NCBI GenBank assembly: GCA_028095005.1
Contig: CM051463.1
Location: forward strand, 80,643,002 to 80,707,001
DNA from: Rhynchospora pubera
Lineage: Eukaryota; Streptophyta; Magnoliopsida; Poales; Cyperaceae
Direction of reading: 5' to 3'
DNA length: 64,000 nucleotides
In this document: positions 60,257 to 64,000 of the stretch, in pieces
Numbering within the stretch: the first letter of the stretch is position 1
How the letters are laid out: the number at the start of each line of letters is the position of its first letter
The notes under the pieces: model-generated
Seen by the model: the letters and a program-made list of their open reading frames with translations, nothing else
Database searches by the model: none
Told to the model about the DNA's origin: nothing
Made by a program: the position numbers and the translations under genes

Positions 60257-60625
60257 GATTGCTAAAATGCTATGCATAGTACGGATGGCCTTCTTGCATT
60301 TCATGTTTCAAACAACCGATCCAAATCATTCATTATTATCTTCTACATATTGAAATCTTATTAGAAACCAAATTTTACATTTTTTTTTATTTTTTTACTA
60401 TTTTTTAGATTTTTGAAAATCACTGTTATTGAAGGGTCCAGAATTTATTAGATTAAGTATTTTCAAAAATCTTAAAAAATTAGTAAAAAAAAATGTAAAA
60501 TTTGGTTTCTAATGAGATTTCAATATGAAGAAGATAATGAACAATTTGGATCAGTTGTTTGAAACATGAAATGCAAGAACGAATCCGTAGCAAGAAAGTC
60601 ATCTGTACTATGCATAGCATTATAG
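60254..60625. mobile_element. Long-arm fold-back element, family F1 copy 2
   Basis: Same as 25532-25934 in arms and centre, with small deletions (the gtgctacggattcg part of the left arm is missing). The right terminus is lost after tgcatagcat. It borders a (TA)n run on the left. Confidence 0.85.
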
Positions 60626-60630
60626 GGGGA

Positions 60631-60661
60631 AATGGTTCGCATGACGCACGGAATTTACACT
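60631..60661 (+). repeat. Possible degraded Helitron 3' end
   Basis: ttcgcatgacgcacgg followed shortly by acactag and T recalls a Helitron end on the plus strand, but the stem is poor and no 5' partner was found. Confidence 0.25.
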
Positions 60662-61374
60662 AGTTTTTATAAACAAAAACTTCAAAGCCAGTATATATAT
60701 GTTGTACAGGTTTTATTTCAAGTTTATGGTGTTGAAGAATAAACTACCGTAAAATAATTCTTTTATTTTACTTTCAAACCTATTTAAATTAACTATTTTA
60801 AATAGAACATTTTATATTAAATATAAGACATGCCATAGATATAAGAAGAAATACATATAATAAAAGATATCAAATCAAAATTTATCTAGGTGATAATGGT
60901 ACTCAGATTAATTGTATACATTTAAATTAATGGGAAAACAAACACGAATTAATTTAGATACCATAATTTTCCGTTTAAGAATACAATAGCGATTTGTTGT
61001 ATACTGATATTCCTCTTTCTCATAAAAGGAATAAAAAGTGTAACAAGGTGGAGTGATCGATATAAAAGCTTAGTTCATGTAAATCAACGCACCAAAGTCA
61101 TTTATGTTTTCATTTCAGTATTTTAAGTTATTTGTCTGGCAAAAATTTTTTTTTTAGTTTCAGCATTATTTTTTCAGTGTATAAATTATCAAATTAATAT
61201 TTGTTTAGGCGTGACCGAATCAGAATTAAAAGGTAGCACAAAAAAGGTAGTTGAAAACAAAATTACTGAAAAGGTAGCACAAAAAAAAACAATATTGATA
61301 CTAATAGCACAAAATGAATAATCATAAATTTATCATTTATCATTACTATTAAAAAAGCTTCACATATTGAGCGA
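60662..61374. other. Intergenic, no gene seen
   Basis: AT-rich. aaaaggtagcaca is repeated twice near 61232 and 61268. No other feature. Confidence 0.4.
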
Positions 61375-61387
61375 AGCACAATTGTAT

Positions 61388-61501
61388 ATATATATATTTT
61401 TTTTTTGAAAAAAGTGGGAGCGCCACCCAGTTTTATTTTGATGAAATGAAACAGAAATACAAATAAATCCTAGAATTGACTATAACCTCCAACATTACTG
61501 G
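61388..61501 (-). mobile_element. Short retroposon with 13-bp target duplication
   Basis: AGCACAATTGTAT stands at 61375-61387 and again at 61502-61514. On the minus strand the insert ends in ctgggtggcgctcccac and an A-run (T-run at 61398-61407 on the plus strand), like the 3' end of a plant LINE or SINE. 114 bp, so strongly truncated or a SINE. Confidence 0.72.
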
Positions 61502-61662
61502 AGCACAATTGTATTACAAGGAATAATAATGAGAACAACAGAAGTGGCCAAGATTTATTAAAGACTATTGAACGTCGTAGCATGGGATAGTACAGGACTA
61601 ACCCGAGCTAACATTCTTTTTTTTTTACTATTTTAATTATAAATTTAATTAATTAGACTAAA

Positions 61663-61878
61663 TTATTGTTTTGAACTGGACTCACCAGCCGAGCCCAGTA
61701 CCCCGCTTAATGTAATCGCATTCTCCTTGCCCTCCTGAATGCCGCAATCTATAACCAGTTTGCTGCTGTCGGCGTATGTGGTTTTGCCGTCGGCTGATGT
61801 CAGACGCATATTATGTATGGGGACACGAAAATTCCCCTGAAGATTTTTTTTGAGGTCCTCTATTGTGTATAATATCAT
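61663..61878 (-). CDS. Ubiquitin-like protein, partial or 5'-damaged
   Basis: 71 residues from ATG at 61878. The frame covers the ubiquitin helix (TIEDLKKNL) and the turn FRVPIHNMRL, then DGKTTYADSSKL and the last strand ENAITLSGV, but begins after the first two strands. In frame upstream stands ATG GAT TGA, so an earlier start is closed by a stop five codons before this one. The N-terminus is therefore either in a separate exon not seen or lost. The 3' flank (taacccgagctaacatt) resembles that of the gene at 51843 (taacataagctaacatt), which supports common descent of the two. No Gly-Gly end. Confidence 0.5.
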   Translation of the reverse strand: MILYTIEDLKKNLQGNFRVPIHNMRLTSADGKTTYADSSKLVIDCGIQEGKENAITLSGVLGSAGESSSKQ

Positions 61879-62257
61879 AACGTGATCTCAATCCATAAAA
61901 ATTCGTGTTGTATTGGTTGGTGGACATACGTTTTTGACCATATATGATATATAATTACGATTAATCTTTTTTTATAATTAAAATTAATTAAAACAATTTC
62001 TTCGCTCCATATGAGAGAACGATCATTAAATCAGAGATAATTTGAAAGGTTTGATCTCAATCTCACAGTAATTAAGAAAGCACCTTTGCAGGTACGAAAC
62101 CATATTTGAAAAGTCAATTTGGGGATAGATATTTTTTATGATCATCCACTTCTAAAAATAATTACACCCAAAATTCAATAACTAGCTGTAATACGTTATA
62201 AAACAATCCCCTTATTTGTTAGAAACAATTATTTTCATACGATACCATTATTTCTTA
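61879..62257. other. 5' flank of the second ubiquitin-like gene
   Basis: No exon that would supply the missing N-terminal strands could be identified here. AT-rich. Confidence 0.4.
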
Positions 62258-62545
62258 TAGGTATATTTTTTAATGCCCGATATGTGAAAAAATAATAAAA
62301 AACATAATGTTAGACAATAAAAAATAAAATGATTGAATCTTTCAACGATACATGTGGACATCTTTCGGAAAATAAATTGTTTAAACACACTCTTTTCTGT
62401 TAAAGGGTTTGACTTTTATTTGAAATAAAAATTTAAACCACAATCACACAAATCAATGGTCTATAAATTGATATAACAATTACTTCCACCCCTCTAGTGA
62501 AATAGTTCTAACCTTTTTTATGAGTGCTTTTATAAGCAGTAAGGA
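62258..62545 (-). mobile_element. Degraded short Helitron
   Basis: The 5' end on the minus strand, TCCTTACTGCTTATAAAAGC at 62545, matches the family. Inside it shares cacaaatcaatggtc and atgttagacaataaaa with 58046-58393. The 3' hairpin is mostly lost. Confidence 0.5.
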
Positions 62546-63650
62546 TTGCATGACGATTATCGACGGTAGAAATATTATTTGAAGTTAGCTGGTGATAAAA
62601 TAACGATGAAAATATTCGGGTTAATTAGATTTATCCCACCATGAAAATTTAAAATTAGACAAATGACATTACTAAATGATAAATTAGTTTTGTGCTACTA
62701 TAAAATGGTAATAATTAAATTTATGCCATCGGCAAAATTGATATGACAATTTACCTTTTTAAATGTGACACTACAGAAATTTAAAATTAGAAAAAAGCCA
62801 TCACTAAATGACAAATTAGTTTTATAACATTCCAATTAATAAAAACTAGTTCATAGTAGCCGTTACATGTTGACATTTAAAAAAAAAAAAATCCGCGTGG
62901 GTGATTATTGGTTTGCAAAACTTGTATGTCTTTTATACCTAATTGTTATATAGCACTCCAATTATTTGTATTTATATAGCTAATTGTTTTACTTAATATA
63001 TATAATAGTTCTAGTTGAGTTGGTAAATCTAATTGTGCTAGTTAGTAAACTCAATTGTTATAGGGTGGGGCTGGGGTAAGCGATAGAGGGATGCGGAGGG
63101 GATGAAGACGGTACATGCGCTGGATGGGGTGGGTACAACAATATTTTTTTTTCTAATGAAACAAAATTTGTCCATATTGTGTATGAAAATAGTGGTGTTG
63201 AACTGTTAAATAATATTTTCACATATTGTGTTTGATGATTGTTAATTAATTTGCATCTTCTTCGTGGACAAATAAAATTTGAATGAGCTGGAGAAAATGA
63301 TCATCACATATTTCTATATCCCACTTTATTTTTGTCTTGATTACAATCTTCTATTTTTACCGTAATTCCATATATTGTGCTCTAAATTTCAGTTGGCTGA
63401 CTACTGAATATGGAAGCATGATCATTATTAGAAATTTATTTTTGAATTATTGTTATCCCTTACGCAATTGTTTTGGTTGGCTGATAAAAATGGAAAACAT
63501 TTAATGACAAAAACGAAAAATTTGGATCAGTGTACTGTACGACTAGCTTCATAAAAACATATACCAATATTAACAGGTAATAATTTGTTTCTGGACGCAT
63601 AATAAGTTTACAAATGCTTGATTAACCATCAATATGCATTTCTTTCTAGT
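62546..63650. other. Intergenic, no gene seen
   Basis: Contains two related stretches (about 62640-62700 and 62760-62825, each with aaatttaaaattag, then catcactaaatga-like text), a diverged local duplication. No gene. Confidence 0.45.
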
Positions 63651-64000
63651 AGCAGAGCTCATTCAATGTGTGGGCATACTTTAACATGTAAAAATATTAG
63701 TTGATATGGTTATATTGTCCATTTCAAAATTTAAGTTCAGTGTTGTCTTGATCGACGCTGAAGATAGTAACAACGTTCACCGATTTAAACAAATAAAATC
63801 AATAAAAGTAGACATTGGGATGCATTTTTCCGCTTGATGATTGATTTTGAGGGTGATAATTGGTTGCGAAAAGAAAGAGGCGAGAGGTTAAATATCATGA
63901 GCACTTTCCATTTACCAGGCTGTCAATAAATTAATTTGTTCATAGAATTTATACTTTATTCAAAATGCATGTCTTGTCATGTTTCTAATTTTTTAATACG
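63651..64000 (-). mobile_element. Helitron 3' end running out of the window
   Basis: ctagtagcagagctcattcaatgtgtgggca matches the end at 53056-53083 with several changes. If the element has the same orientation, its 5' part lies to the right of the window. Confidence 0.4.

Overview
This is AT-rich nuclear DNA from a flowering plant, most likely a eudicot. The evidence is GT-AG introns inside papain-family genes with a plant-type layout, one of them carrying the proline-rich linker and granulin domain known only from plant RD21-type proteases, together with Copia, Helitron, Mutator-like, hAT-like and PIF-like elements. There are no operons, CRISPR arrays or rRNA genes, and I could not name a species.

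Layout. Positions 1-16.6 kb hold a cluster of papain-like cysteine proteases. It contains a 5'-truncated granulin-type gene (+, 1-2744), an orphan broken exon (-, 6783-6987), a complete granulin-less gene (-, 8476-10487), a two-exon pseudogene (+, 10972-11409) and a second complete granulin-less gene with an unusual hydrophobic C-terminal tail (+, 12957-16598). A solo Copia LTR (4055-5835) sits between the first two pieces. Positions 18.4-22.0 kb and 42.2-46.3 kb are two copies of one segmental duplication. Each carries a small gene for a protein with a C2H2 finger resembling zf-XS. The first copy looks intact and the second is cut short. Later transposon insertions in the second copy can be read against the empty sites in the first.

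Positions 26.1-41.7 kb are a mosaic of internally duplicated blocks, including two direct copies of about 3 kb and seven copies of an exon-like module of about 150 bp. I recognise no protein in it. Positions 46.4-48.7 kb hold a recently inserted, internally deleted Copia element nested in a PIF-like MITE. Positions 51.8-63.7 kb hold two divergent single-domain ubiquitin-like genes (both -), a Helitron of about 3.8 kb with fragments that look captured from host genes (one resembles an RRM), smaller Helitrons of the same family, two short retroposon insertions with 13-bp target duplications, and several fold-back elements.

How the parts relate. The proteases are secretory or vacuolar enzymes that would act independently; they form a cluster by duplication, not a pathway. 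The rest of the window is shaped by local duplication and nested transposition, and several insertions can be ordered in time from the sequence alone.
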